A program made the translations under genes and the position numbers. The notes below the pieces were generated by a model. The model saw only the letters and a program-made list of their open reading frames with translations. It made no database searches and was not told where the DNA came from. This document shows positions 26,181-39,500 of a stretch of 64,000 bases of DNA, piece by piece. The DNA comes from Chrysoperla carnea. Taxonomy: Eukaryota; Arthropoda; Insecta; Neuroptera; Chrysopidae. The stretch's first letter is position 1. Every line of letters begins with the position of its first letter. The DNA is taken from contig NC_058342.1 of assembly GCF_905475395.1 (NCBI RefSeq), positions 32,446,140 to 32,510,139 of the forward strand. The letters are read 5' to 3'.

Positions 26181-26890
26181 AAGTCCATCTCATCATGGAA
26201 AAAACTAGACGGTGGCAGTGAAAATGAGACTTCTCGGAATCTTAAACCTTCCTTATTAGTCGTAATAACCGATTCGTCGTTATAACCGATTACGTGAATA
26301 GCAATACTTACGTGTTCGTAGAATAGCAATACTTACGTGTTCGAATATTTGTAAAAGTAAATTTGCCACGAATGTTTTGTGGCCGTTTACGAGATAATAC
26401 ATTTTTTAACATATTCTCGAATGAAACTCCATTCAAATTATTCGACTCCAAATTATAAATTTTTAGATTTTGAAATGTTTTACGGCCGGATATCAAAACT
26501 GTTCCATTTTTTTGTACAATCCGATCAATGTTGGACATAGAGAAATTTTGTATCTGTTTCGTGGTCAAATTATTAACGAAGACGTTGCCATGAATGATCA
26601 GCTTATTTAAAGGCACTTCTTTGTTGAGTATTTTGAGTAAATTTTCTAGCGGATATCCATTTAAATTTTCAATTTGGATATTTTTACATTGGATTTTTTC
26701 CATATTTAAATGTTTTGGAATATTTGAATCGTACAATTTTGGATTTGATATTTCATTGATCTTTGTGGATGAAGTATTTGCTAATATTAAATCTCCCATT
26801 ATGTGGATATTTGAAACTAAAAATTGACTTTGGTTAGAAATAAATTCAAGGAGTATATTCACATTCAAATTGTTTAAAGTGGTTCGGCTT
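26181..26890 (-). pseudogene. Inverted copy of exon 13 with flanks
   Basis: The minus strand of this 710-bp segment matches 40397..41106 almost base for base. It keeps an open frame of 186 codons (26868 to 26308) that differs from the gene's exon at about a dozen residues, for example Phe-Asp-Gln to Ile-Asp-Arg. The copy keeps the duplicated splice donor but has lost the acceptor: the gene reads gatatag before the exon, the copy reads gaatatac. It also carries a piece of the neighbouring mariner remnant (26181-26280). One edge (26874-26889) is a transposon-like terminal repeat, TTAAAGTGGTTCGGCT. It is probably a non-functional fragment, or else an exon of an unseen paralogue. Confidence 0.85.
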
Positions 26891-27957
26891 GTGAAAATAT
26901 TAGAGCAGAGTACACGAATAGGCTTACACCTTTACTCTCGTGATGAGAGAAATTCTCACAATTTCTGAAGGATTAAATTCACTGGAAGAGTTAAATTTAA
27001 CACTTAAGTGTCTCTCAATTAAGGTAACAATATATGGCTTGGCATTCGCAAATAGATAATTTTCAAAAGTTAAATTGGATCACCCAATACAATTTTTTGG
27101 ACGTTTATCAGAATTGGATTGCAAACATTTTGATGGCCAGATTATATCCGTGAACAATAGAAAACCAATAATGTTTATTATCAGAAGTATGGATCTTAAA
27201 CCTGACCTATAATGTTTCTTTTATCTGGGAATAAATAAGGGCGTTCGTATACACTACTGATAAATTAAATCTGTCTTTGTTATGTTCAATCATGAATCAT
27301 ACAATGGCAAGAAAAAAACGGTACAAAATCCCTTAAAATTCAATAAGAAATTTAATTCATTTCCTATGTCCATAATATATCATATTTCAAACACATTAGA
27401 AATATTACGACACGATCATCACGTCTCCTCCATGTAACACCATTCAAAAACACAGAAGAACAAAAAACCTGCCAAATTATTCCACAAAGAATTTTATTTT
27501 TATAGGTTGAATGAAATTTTACCCCATTTTCATTCAAAACGGTTGGCATTGAAATATTACTTATCTTTTCAAAAATTTCTTACTCAAAATCCGCCCGCGG
27601 ATTTTTTTCCGGTTTAAAAGAGAAAAAAATTTGTTTTTCACCCCTCTTCGGCTTCAGCCAATTTAGGGACAAAAAGCTGTAAATATAAAAAAGATAAGAA
27701 ATTACCCCTAGAACTCTATTACCAAGAGCCAGCCGGTTTAAAGACTCGATCTATATTCTGTATATGGAAGTAAAAAAAAAATGCATGTTACAAATTCTGT
27801 TACTTTTAATCTATTATTGATAAATTCCAAAGTCTATTATGACTAGAATTAGAAAACTTGATAAGTACGCCAAATAACCTCTATGTATATGCAAGATCGA
27901 TCGCCTTTAAATATTTAGTACCCGTGGAATACTGTTTTAACCGTTTTTTGTTGAAGT
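26891..27957. other. Region with ambiguous open frames on both strands
   Basis: Between the exon copy and the LINE I see no gene I can support. Open frames with a single stop run on both strands at 26940-27215, and a minus frame covers 27549-27364. The edge at 26935-26975 is also a dispersed repeat, since similar bases occur near 31240 and 49310. No donor/acceptor pair links these frames convincingly. Confidence 0.35.
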
Positions 27958-27971
27958 ATGGCCATAGCTAA
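27958..27971. repeat. Target-site duplication, left copy (14 bp)
   Basis: ATGGCCATAGCTAA here is repeated exactly at 28510-28523, flanking the LINE fragment between them. Confidence 0.85.
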
Positions 27972-28509
27972 TGGCTACCACTCAAAAGAAGCTTGCGAGG
28001 ATGCCATACCAAGAAGGTCTTAACAGATTAGGAGATAATCTGAAAAACCAACAATTAAAGGCATGGATCAGCTACGAGGGACGGCGAGTCGCCAAAACCC
28101 TGTTGGGTGAAGGAAACTCGCTCGGTAACAGAGCCGAGGAGATCTTGAAACTAAACAGAGCTGATATTAGAGTCATCGTAGAGTTACTCACAGGGCATGA
28201 TAACCTGAACAAGTTCCAACATCAGATTGGAAAAAGAGAATCTCCCGCGTGTGACAGATTCGGAGAAAATTCAGAAGAAACATCTATCCACTTTCTCTGT
28301 TACTGCCCGGCGCTCATACAGCAGCGAAGGAAATGGTTTGGTCCGGCCATAGTCGAACCAGAAGAAATTAGGAAACTCAGTGCTAGGCAAATCCTGAATT
28401 TCAGTACATCAGTTGGTTATAATAGCCACTGAAAAGCGTAGCGGGGATACAGTACAAGGGTCTATTTGGCTAGAGCATGGACCGCTAACCTAAATACCCA
28501 CCCATACCA
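27972..28509 (+). mobile_element. 5'-truncated non-LTR retrotransposon (Jockey/I-type ORF2 C-terminus)
   Basis: The open frame to 28432 reads as the C-terminal part of a LINE ORF2: an RNase-H-like stretch (NRADIRVIVELLTGHDNLNK) followed by a Cys/His motif (ACDRFGENSEETSIHFLCYCPAL is the region; key residues C, H, C, C) and a tail ending at a TGA. After about 70 bp of 3' UTR the element ends in a TACCC-rich tail instead of poly(A). Perfect 14-bp target-site duplications flank it, so the insertion is well defined and 5' truncated. The same 3' end occurs inverted at 57405-57680. Confidence 0.88.
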
Positions 28510-28523
28510 ATGGCCATAGCTAA
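28510..28523. repeat. Target-site duplication, right copy (14 bp)
   Basis: Second copy of ATGGCCATAGCTAA, directly after the LINE tail. Confidence 0.85.
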
Positions 28524-28742
28524 AGAAAGTTTAATAAACTCGGTGATAGGACCAAAAATATTTCTAATATACGTTCCAAAAACATTTATTTTGTTCCATG
28601 GCCAAATTTTACAGTTTTCTTTGACTGAGGCCATATTTTTGCCAGCAATATAGCTAAAGAAGACACATAAACTCAGAAAATAGTCAATGGTTCCCCGAGT
28701 GTATTCGAAGTCCAAGTATGACTCATATGCGGATTTCAAGGA
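28510..28742 (-). other. Unrecognised open frame broken by the LINE
   Basis: On the minus strand an open frame starts near 28742 (KSAYESYLDFEYTRG...) and reads hydrophobic stretches (DYFLSLCVFFSYIAG, TEFIKLSLAMAI) up to the LINE target site. Beyond the LINE, in the pre-insertion sequence, it would continue about 14 codons to a stop near 27915. The residue mix looks more protein-like than its surroundings, but I recognise no family and see no start codon or acceptor. It could be a lost exon, a fragment of another element, or chance. Confidence 0.2.
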
Positions 28743-30376
28743 TTAAATATTTAGAGCGAACTTCCTGTGTATTATATATGGAGGTAAAGATTATAATGGT
28801 TATTTTATGTAACTACCACATTTCTAAAATGAAATTAATATTTTTGGGTTGTATTCTTCAGATAAAGCACATTCCAAAACTTGTTCAGTTTTATTGTAGT
28901 AGGTATGAATGAAAACGCCCATAGCCCTTAAGGGCCCATGTGTCAACAATCTTTAATTTATATGTTCTTTTAATTAAAAGTCTACCATATAAGGTAGTTA
29001 CGATTACAAGTATGTTTATTTATTTCTGGCTGATAAATTGATGCATCAGAAGGTCCGCCAAGACTAGAAGAATTGCCTAGGGAATCGTCTAGAGGCCTCC
29101 ATCAAAACATTACAGTACATTACACATCTAGGAAGCAAGTAAAGAATGTCTCAGATCTCATGTTTGTCGACCGAGACGAAGCCAAGATTTGAATGAACAT
29201 CAAATCTGAGACATTCTCTACTTGCTTGCGAAAATAAGTTGCGAAAAAAATGAGTTTTATGCATTTTTTTGGAAAAGCAAAATCCGATCAAAATATCCAT
29301 TCATATGATAATTTTCGGCGTGAGAATTTTCCGCAACTAATAACCGGCAAATTCAGGTATTTTCAAAAATATTATTTTTAAAATTGGGCTGTTAAGTTTA
29401 TGAACATCAATGTGGATGTTTTAAAGAAAAACCAACACATTGTGAGCTTTTTTTTTGCTCATTGTTCATTCAGCCCTTGAGTCTAACAAATACAACAAAG
29501 TCGTAAGTAATCAGTTGTCAAAAATCATTCAACTTACGAAAAATACGACCCAACATTCGATACACATTACAAATTTAATAAGCTTAAAGCTATGCCCCCT
29601 GGCAAGAAAATTATAACTTTTTGGATTCCAATCCATCGTAGAATTCTTTTACTCTTCTAATGGTAAAAACTAATTAGTTAAACCATATTCTAAAAGATGG
29701 CATTATGTATTTATACACAACTACTAAGTTTATACAATATGTATGACCGTTATGCTATACACATTGCCTAAATGAATTCAAAGATTTAATTTCAATAAAT
29801 AATCAGGCCGCCAGCCTAATTTAACTTTCGTAATCGTCGAAATTTTTATGGTTACATCAAAATATAAAAAAAATATAGTTGACAAAAATTATCCTTTTAA
29901 ATTGCTTTCTACAAAATTTTAACAAAGAATACTTTTCCATTTTATTCGAGGTCCAAGCACGATTTTATAGCACTTTTTGATATATTGGCTGGCAAAAAAA
30001 AGCTTAGTAAATTTTCAGAATCATCAACCGTATAAAAAAAAATTTGATTTGAATTTTTGTTCGATCGTAGTTTCCGAAACATCGAGTCAAATTGCCGTAA
30101 AAACTACGTTAAAAAGCTTTAAGCATTCTGTTTAACGCGAAAATATAATGAATTCCATTTATAAAACTCTAAATTTCGTATCCATATTACAATTTTCCAA
30201 AAAAATTATTTTCAGATGTTAGAAATTTATATTCTAAATACAGAAGGGCGGCCTGATAAAAAAATAACCTAGCTCTAATAATAAAAAATTTTTAACTGAA
30301 CAAGTTAAACCCTGTCACACATAAAATGAGTAAACAAATTTGTCAAAAATTATTCAACCATTTGTAACCATCAAAA
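28743..30376. other. Upstream region of the large gene, no gene seen
   Basis: These 1.6 kb contain no open frame or repeat that I can support. A short inverted pair (gaagcaagtaaagaatgtctcagat near 29130 and its complement near 29205-29228) flanks a small loop. The last few hundred bases should hold the promoter and 5' UTR of the gene starting at 30377, but I see no clear TATA box or initiator. Confidence 0.4.
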
Positions 30377-30507
30377 ATGCATGTACTTATAAAATTGGTA
30401 AGCCTTTGTTTTTTGATAGAAAATTTCTCTTTTCTTTTCTAATAATTCGTTATTCTAGGTGTTCATTATTCGTATAGTATTCGCCGAAAATTATGAACAA
30501 TATTTAA
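30377..30507 (+). other. Signal peptide region, exons 1-2
   Basis: Exon 1 encodes only seven residues and ends at a strong gtaagc donor. Exon 2 starts after a ttctag acceptor in phase 0. Together they give MHVLIKLVFIIRIVFA followed by Glu-Asn. This has a charged residue, a short hydrophobic core and a small-residue cleavage site (VFA). Without the mini-exon, exon 2 has no ATG at its start, which is the main reason for placing the start at 30377. Confidence 0.75.
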
Positions 30508-33500
30508 ATGAAAAATTAACTCAAGTACAAAATGATTTGAAAGATAGTTTTGATCGAAAATTTCGATCAATCGATCGAACAAGTTTGGTTACATTACATG
30601 AGAATTTCAGAGAATTTAATGAAATCACTGGTGATTGGTTTTTTTTTAATATTGGCCAAAATTTATTTATTTTAGAAAAGTCGAATACAATTTTTAAAGT
30701 TGGTCGAACATTTAATGATCGAAATTTATATTTTGAAAATGTAACAAATTTGAATGTTACTGATCATGTACTCTTTATCGAGGTTAGTTTTTTCTTCCGT
30801 TTTCCCTAGACAGAATTATTTTTTATTACCCGTTTTATTTTATTTTCTAGACAGAAAATTTTCAAAACACAACTTTTTTAATAGTTGGATTTAAAAATGG
30901 TTTTTGTAATATTTACACCAGTGATAATTTATGGGATTGGACTTTTCGACATGGTATCCAAAATGCAGGTGTACCAGAAACTGGAAAATTTTTTCAAGAG
31001 AATAATTTTTTATATTTATTTATTGTGAATCAAAAAGGAACTACGCTAGTGCCATCTATGTAAGTAAATTGAGTACTATTTTAATATTAAGGTATTCATC
31101 AATCTTTTAACACAATTTGAAAATTCGTATCCCTAATGCAAAGCCTTAAAAACAGGGTATGAAAAAAGGGGACTGAGAAATTGACATCGCCAAAAGGCAT
31201 TTCCTTAACCTTCCAGACTGATCGTTTTTCGTATCATAATAATTTCTCTTGAGAGAAAATCTCACGCTATTGCGCAAGCGCTAAGAGTGAAATTTCTATA
31301 TTTATATGAAATATACCAAGGTATACTAAGTTTAGTCCCAAGCTTGCTTAAAATAATTGATAATATGAACAAAATTTTGATATAGGTGTTCATAAAATCA
31401 TCTAATTAGTCCATTTCCGGTTGTCTGTCTGTCTGTCATCACGATTACTCAAAAACTAAATGAACAACATAGGTCAATTGGATCTTGGGTCCGTAGGACC
31501 CATCTTGTAAACCGTTAGAGATAGAACAAAAGTTTAAATGTAAAAAATGTTCCTTATAAAAAAATAAACAACTTTTGTTTGAAACATTTTTTCGTAAACG
31601 CCACTGTTTACCTGTGAGAGCGCAAATTATGCGCCAATTGTTATTATATGGGAATATCAGTTATATATGTGTGACATGTATGTATGTGTTATGTGACCGA
31701 GTAATCAACACTGTCTATACATAGTATTTCAATAATTAACTCAGTCAATTGTTTGTTTTCACTTGCTATGCATAACTTTTTTAGGTTGTATAAATGGACT
31801 CAAACATATTTTGATGAAATCGATCGAATATTAACGATTTCCAGTAATGGTGTTACCAGTTTTCACGCACACGGAAAAACAATGATGATCTTATTACAGA
31901 ATTCATTGATTTTTCCAAAAATTGGATCAATGGTTTTTACTATTGAAAATGAAAAATTAAAATTAACACAGCATTTGGATACAAATGGACCTTTATCAGT
32001 TATTCCATATGTATTTCAAAAACGACAATTTGTCCTTATTTTGAATAAATTTGGACCAAATTTTATTTATTTAGTTAAAGGTAGATACAGTAAAACCTCG
32101 TTAAAATTTTATGAGTAGAATTCTTCAAGTATTTAAAAAAAAGAAGATTTTTGGAACTCAAGGGCTGTACTTTCCAACGATACCCTACACAAATGAGATA
32201 CGAGAAAATTATGGAAAGAAAATTGTCCCACTATTTTCTTTAAGTTGATACTTGTTTGAGGCATTCACCTAATTATTTTTTTGCTTAAATTTTAGGCTTG
32301 GTTTTAGTAAAACATTTCGAATTTCATGAAAATATTTTCAATCCAAATGTAATGATTTTCCCATACTCAAAGAATCTGTTTGCAATTTTTCATACATCAA
32401 GTGGTTTAAATATTTATCAAATTGGAAATGATCGATACACAAAAGTGGGAAAATTTAATGAAAATTTTAATGAAATCAAAAATATGGCAATGACCGATAC
32501 TTATGGCCAATTGAGTCTACTCATTAACAAAGAACATCAAATTGTAACAGTTCCATTCGAAATTCATATCAAATTAATTGGTAAGTAACTTATATTCAAG
32601 ACGAGCTTTGATTTGTCTTTCAGCGAGCTTTGAACTGCTAATAATTGCTATTTTATTATTTAGTTTCACCTGTCCCGTTGTCTGTCTGTAATCAAATCTT
32701 GCAAATCAAATTTCATCCACTTCCCGGTTTCCAATTGAGCTGAAATTTTGCATGCACGTTTAGTTTGGATGAAAATGCATGGTAAAGTTGTGGCGTTCTA
32801 ATTTTCCCATCGCTTCCACCATATTTGATATATATACATTCTTTTTAGTCTTAAATTAAAAATTTTAATAAAAAAATACTTTTTAAACGACAAGCTTTTA
32901 TTGTACTAAAAATTAGAGGAGAATTTTATCTATGAGTCACTCATATCCGACTATTTGTAAAAGCTTGAGGCGCTTAATATGAAGAATGCTTAATATGAAA
33001 ATAATTAGGCATGAGGCGCTCCGATTCACTTTTTTTATTTTTTAAATTGAGCGCCTCATGCTTTTACAAATAGTCGGGTATGATATAGCTTTTAACAATT
33101 TTTTGTTTATTTATAGAACAACCTAAAGTTATGGCGAATGTAACCGCACGCATGGAGAATTTGATAAATATTCAAAAAAAGAATTTACGAAAAATGAATG
33201 AATTTTTAAATCGGAATTCAAACAATTATCAAAATTTAAAACGAATTACGAAACAAATTCAAGATGATATGGTAAATATATTTCATTAAATTACAGTACA
33301 ACTTCGCTAAACTCTCTCCTTTTGGGCCGGCCTCATTGTAAGTTTGTATATAAAGACGGGGATAATTTTAGGCGAGGGTTGATTTCAGCCTTTTTTAGGA
33401 GATTTCTAGAGAAAAATCCGCTTTTTCATCGTTTTTATGAGCTGTACAAACCCCTTAAGGAGATTGTAAACCTACAGTATTGTAAAAAAGTTTTTGAGAA

Positions 33501-36500
33501 ATCGATCTTCATCTGATGTTTTTGGACGATATCTCAAAAACTAAGCATCCGATTAACAAATGAAACCTTTTTTTGATTTTTTTGGGTCAAAATGACCTTA
33601 TGTAATGAGTTTTATCGAAATTGAAGACAGAAAATTTTTCTCGATTTTTTGAAATTTTCTTAAGGGGTACCCCTTAGAAAAAATCGAAAAAATCGGAAAA
33701 AAATTTTTCTTTCGGAATTGGATAAAACACAGTATTTAGGGTAATTTTGACCCAAAAAATTCAAAAATCGAGTTCATTTGACGATTGGGCGACTAGTTTC
33801 TGAGAAAAACGATATCTCAGATCGATTTCTGACGTTATTTCGAAAACTAATCTTCCAATCGTAAAATAAACCCGATTTCTGTTTTATTTGGATCAAAATG
33901 ACCCTATATAATGAGTTTCGTCGAAATTGAAGACAACAAATTTTTCTCGATTTTTTGAAATTTTCTTAAGGGGTACCCCTTAGAAAAAATCGAAAAAATC
34001 GGAAAAAAATTTTTCTTTCGGAATTGGATAAAACTCAGTATTTATAGTAATTATGACCCAAAAAATGCAAAAATCGAGTTTATTTGACGATTGGGCGACT
34101 AGTTTCTGAAAAAAACGATATCTCATATCGATTTCTGACTTTCTTTCGAAAACTAATCTTCCAATCGTAAAATAAACCCGATTTCTGGTTTATTTGGATC
34201 AAAATGACCCTATATAATGAGTTTTATCGAAATTGAAGACAACAAATTTTACTCGATTTTTTGAAATTTTCTTAAGGGGTACCCCTTAGAAAAAATCGAA
34301 AAAATCGGAACTAAATTTTTTCTTTCGGAATTGGATAAAACTCAGTATTTATGGTAATATTGACCCAAAAAATTCAAAAATCAAGTTCATTTGACGATTG
34401 GGCGACTAGTTTCTGAGAAAAACAATATCTCCGATCGTTTTTTGATGTATTCTAATCGATTGTTGTGTTTTTTGGATAAACATCCAAAAATCATGGTCAA
34501 AATCATAAAAACTTTGAATAAATTCCAAGGCGGCAACTCCTCTTAATTTAGACTTTGTCCAACTTCGTTTCTGCTGCTGAGAAGTGAGAATTTTTGTTTT
34601 AAAATTTCAGATAAACAATGAATTGGAAGTTTTAGAAAAACTAAAAGAAATTCAAACAAGATTAGATGAATTAAACTCAAAACACATGTTTACACCGAAC
34701 GAGAATAGTTTAGCCATATCGAAAAAAGTCGTTATTAATGGAAATGTGTCGATACGAACAATGAAAACCCATCACATAAATTTAAAATTCATAAACACCA
34801 TCGAATGGAACCCACATAAATGGTTGTCTCAAGAAACATCACAAAATGTTACATGCGCTACAAAATTTCAAACAATTTTCACCAATAATTTACAGTTAAA
34901 CTCGTTTAAAAATGATTTATTTAATAATCTATTATTACAAAGTGGTAATCAAGTAATTAGTGGTTCGATGGAATTTCGTCAAAATTTACAGGCATTTCAT
35001 GTGAATGTAAATGTTGTCAATGGCATCCCGTTTAATAAGATTGTTACATCGAAAAATTCGAATTTATTAATTAGTGGGACAAAATCTTTTCAAAATTTAC
35101 ATGTGAATCGATTAAATATCGTCAATTGGAATAAGGTAATCAGATTTTTTTTAAATGCTTATACAGGGTGTCATTGATAGCAGAAAATTAAATGATACCA
35201 GTAAATTAAGCTTATCAAGACAAATGGAAAAGCTTCTTACCAAATTTCGATCCGAGGCCTAATTCGGGAGATATGACTATGGGAAAAATAGAAATATGAT
35301 ATGATAGTCCCCTCTATATTCTAAAGTGTTGGATACGCTTGGGCCTTGGGGATAGCCAGTGTATCACGACTACTGCAGGAGCTGTCACAGTGGCGAGGAG
35401 GGAAGACGAATGTCTCATCTCCTCTGTTACTGCCCAGCTCTTTTCATGAGATGTACTTACTTGAGCAAGCCTCTCTTTGACGACCTCTCCGACCTACAGT
35501 CCATCGACGTCAAAGCTCTCCTGCTGTTCTTAAACAGATCCAAATGGTTCATGGAGTAGTGGCCGGGAATGGGCCAACCCTTTTTTCGGTATCAAAACGG
35601 AAAGTATGGTCTAAGTGTGTCCCACCCCAGGACAGCCATTCTAACCTAACTTAACCTAGTGTTGGATAACTACTAAAAAAATTTGCCACGGTCCCCAGAT
35701 AGTATAGTTATGCCACTGCAATTAAAAAAAGGTTTCTTGTGTTTTTTACAGTTGAACATCGAAGACACTCCGAATAAACTCGATGTTGATACAATATTTA
35801 TATCTTCCGATTTAAGAGTGACGAATAATATCGAAGTAACGAATATCAATGGATTACCGTTTAACAAATTAATGAGATCGATGTTTCTACGAGATGTTGA
35901 TACCGAAATAATCGGTAATCGAAAGTTATTAAAATAAATATAATCGAAGGTGATTGAAAATTAACAATCGTTTACAATTTTCTAGGTAATTTAAGTTTTG
36001 CAGTACCATTTATGGCTACACGTATACATACCAATTCAATATCGAATATTCGAGTTTCGGAGTTGATGACAACAAATACATTACAAAATATTTCGACAAA
36101 TATTGTTTTTAAATCGATAAATACACCGAATATTCATTGTCGAACAATTAATGGAATATCGTTAAGAGAAAATGCTGCGAAAACAAATGAAGATAATCAA
36201 ATTATTGGTAATTATCATGGAAAAACTACCTTTATTGTTTTCTGATTTCGATCAAATTCTCATCAATTTTTTGCCATTTTCACCAAAACTATACGATATA
36301 GAGGTTTTTTAACAGTGTTTTCGTTTTTCTTGGGTCAAAATTAGTCTAAAAAATGATTTTCATCAAAATCGTAATCCATTAAATTTCATTCGATTTTTTC
36401 AAATTTTCCAAAGGTGTACCCCTTAAAAAAATTGTAAAAATTCGAGATAAATTTTTAGTTTCCGATATTGATAAAAATCATTTTCTGGACTTATTTTGAC

Positions 36501-39500
36501 CCAAGAAAAACGAAAATCTGGTTTAAAAGTTGTCGCGATGCGTAGTTTTTAAGCTATGACCTTTTTTATTAATTTTTTCTCCATTTTAACCAAAACTATA
36601 CAAGATAAAGGATTTTTAACCGGATTTTCGTTTTTCTTGGGTCAAAATTAGCCTAGAAAATGATTTTCATCAAAATCGTAACCAATAAATTTCATTCGAT
36701 TTTTTCAAATTTTCCAAAGGGGTACCCCTTAAAAAAATTGTAAAAATTCGAAATAAATTTTTAGTTTCCGATATTGATAAAAATCATTTTCTAGACTAAT
36801 TTTGACCCAAGAAAAACGAAAATCTGGTTTAAAAATTCTCCAGAGGCGTAGTTTTTAAAATATGACCTGTAATTAACGGAAAAAATACATAAAATTTATT
36901 CCTAAAATTAAAAACTCGCTCTAATGGCTGTATATTAAAAACTAAAGCTCTGATTGAACTTTTACATAAATTTTCGTTTTTCTTGGGTCAAAATTAGCCT
37001 AGAAAATGATTTTCATCAAAATCGTAACCAAAAAATTCATTCGATTTTTTCAAATTTTCCAAAGGGTTGGGTTCGTAAATGAGCAACATTGGAAAAGATC
37101 TTGTAAACCGTAAGAGATAGAAAAAAAGTTTAAATGTAAAAAATATTCCTTATAAATAATTAAGCAACTTTTGCTTGAAACATTTTTTCGTAAACATCAC
37201 TCTTCATCCATGAGGGCGAAAATTAGGACATAACTTGGTGTCCATTTTCTCCAAAACTATAAAAGATAGGGAGTTACAAATTTGCACGTAACTTCAACTA
37301 GTTTTATTTTGAAACATTCTTGAAAAAAAAATTTAGAAAATACTTCTAATTTATGAAAAAATAATGCAAGCACTGACATTCAACACTTTCTATACAGGGT
37401 ATTTCAACAATTAACTCAATTGTTTGTTTTCACTTGTTTATTGTAAGATATAGAAATGGCCCATGAACCCAATTAGGGTCAAACAACATAGTTTTCACTC
37501 AATAATTACGCAATTTGCCTGATATTTCGATATCCGATGAAAATCTATGTTTGTTACGGTTAAATTCCATAACCATAATTCGTAAATGCCTTTGAACATG
37601 GATCGATTCATTTTTTTTAAATTTTCCAGGACCTGTTAGTACATTACATTTAAATTTAACTGGAAATTTAAGTTTAAATGGTGAATTTGAACAGTTCGAT
37701 TGGGCGAATAACAATGAAAATCATGTGATCGGAACAGAAGAATCAGATTTGTTGCAAATTTATACGGAACCAGTTGTAATACGTGGTAATTTAGTCTTGA
37801 AAAATTTACAATATTTAAACAAAACACGTTTGAATATTCATGGAGCTGTTTGGAATACAAATTTTAAAGATGATTTTTTACTTAAAAATACTAACCAGGT
37901 ATGTAAGCGTCTTTCTTCCAGGAAAAATAAAAGCCCGGCTGTCAAAAGTCAAGCTGAAACATAAAAAAAATCGGGCTGTGGCATTCTCAACCCGACTTTT
38001 TGATATTCTTTAATAATAATAATAATAATAATAATACATAAGAGGGGTAATCGCAAATGGTTTCCTGGCACCTAGACCAAGGTTTACTCTGTGCTCTGTG
38101 CTCTCCTTGAGAACAACCTGTCTCCGGATAATAGACGCTAGTTTTGCAGATAATGGTACAGGATTCTGTCGAGGCCACGCACCACGTATAACGCCACGCC
38201 AACAGATTTTGTACCTAGATTTCTCGCAGAATTGGTGGATTCAAGGTTTCGAACCCAAACATTCTAAAATTGGTGCCCTACAGGTTCTACAGGTGCAAAT
38301 AAACTATGAAAGTTTCATCGTTCTCCAAACAGGTCCTAAAAGTGGGATCATCAGAGATCTCCATGTTATGAAGGTGGTAGTTTAATCAGTAGTGTCTTAT
38401 TAAGAATCCTACCACCCTACTCAACCTAGAATGGTCTTACTGTGGTTATACACAGCTTGAGCTGTCACATGACTTGGGCCAGTTATCGAGATGGACTTTT
38501 CGTAGCTATTCCTTGATTCCGTAAATTACAGAGCATCTTTCTATGGAAATGACAAACTCAAGTAAAAAAAGGGGCGTTTGAGACGATCACTCTCGTGTCA
38601 ACGAGTCCGCTATTTCATTTCTTTTAAGGCCAGAGTGGTCCGATAACCAGATCAGTCTGATTATGTTTTTAAGGATGTACTAAATCTAATATTGCCCTGG
38701 TGCTCGTACTATCTTAAGAGCCAGGCGATACAGTTTTTTTTTGCATATTTCAGCTTGTCTTTTGACTATTAGACCTAAGTGACATTTGTCACTACATATC
38801 TCGATTACCTAAGACCTGAATGACAGTGATTACCTAAGATTAATAAGACCTAACCTAACCTAAGACCTAAGTGACAGTGATTAACTAAGATTAATAAGAC
38901 CTAAGTGACATTTGTCACTACGATTATGGAATATAAAATCCGATATCTTAAAATATTTTAGGAAATTCAAGAAAATATTCTATTTGAACGAGGTTTTACT
39001 GTACCATACTTAGTGGTGAATAAAATCAACAATATTCCAACAGCGTTGATTGTAAATGATACATTTAATGAACAATTATGGCCCATTTTACCCACGCAAT
39101 TCTATTTTAAGCATTTAAAAATTTTGGGTAATCTAACGATATATCCATTATTCTATCAAAATATCTTTCATCAATCGGACGTTCGTGCTATGGCAAAGCA
39201 GGCCGTAAAATTGAATGGAGTGTAAGTATATATTTTGCGAAACTTTATATCTTGGAATTTTACAATTATTTTTCTTTGTCCTAGGTATAAATTATCTGGA
39301 CCCAAAATATTTAAGGAAAAATTATTTATTAAAAATTTACAAGTTCAATATATTAACGATGAGCCCGTTTTGAAAACTTTCAAAAATATTTCTGGTAAAC
39401 TTTTTGTTTTAAGCACAAATCCACAAAAACAATCAATTTAACCCGTCAGCACTTAGCTTTTGGTACATCAAAGCCATGTATGCCTTTTTCAGATTGAAAT

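Noticed and set aside
26594..26827. Gene on the + strand over the exon copy
   Set aside because: It is the antisense shadow of the exon-13 copy; the same shadow exists at 40360-40692.
27971..28432. Host single-exon gene
   Set aside because: It is the C-terminal part of a LINE ORF2 bounded by target-site duplications.
38098..38385. 95-codon + strand gene
   Set aside because: It lies antisense in a retroelement fragment with an (ATT)n tail and is not conserved in the related copy.
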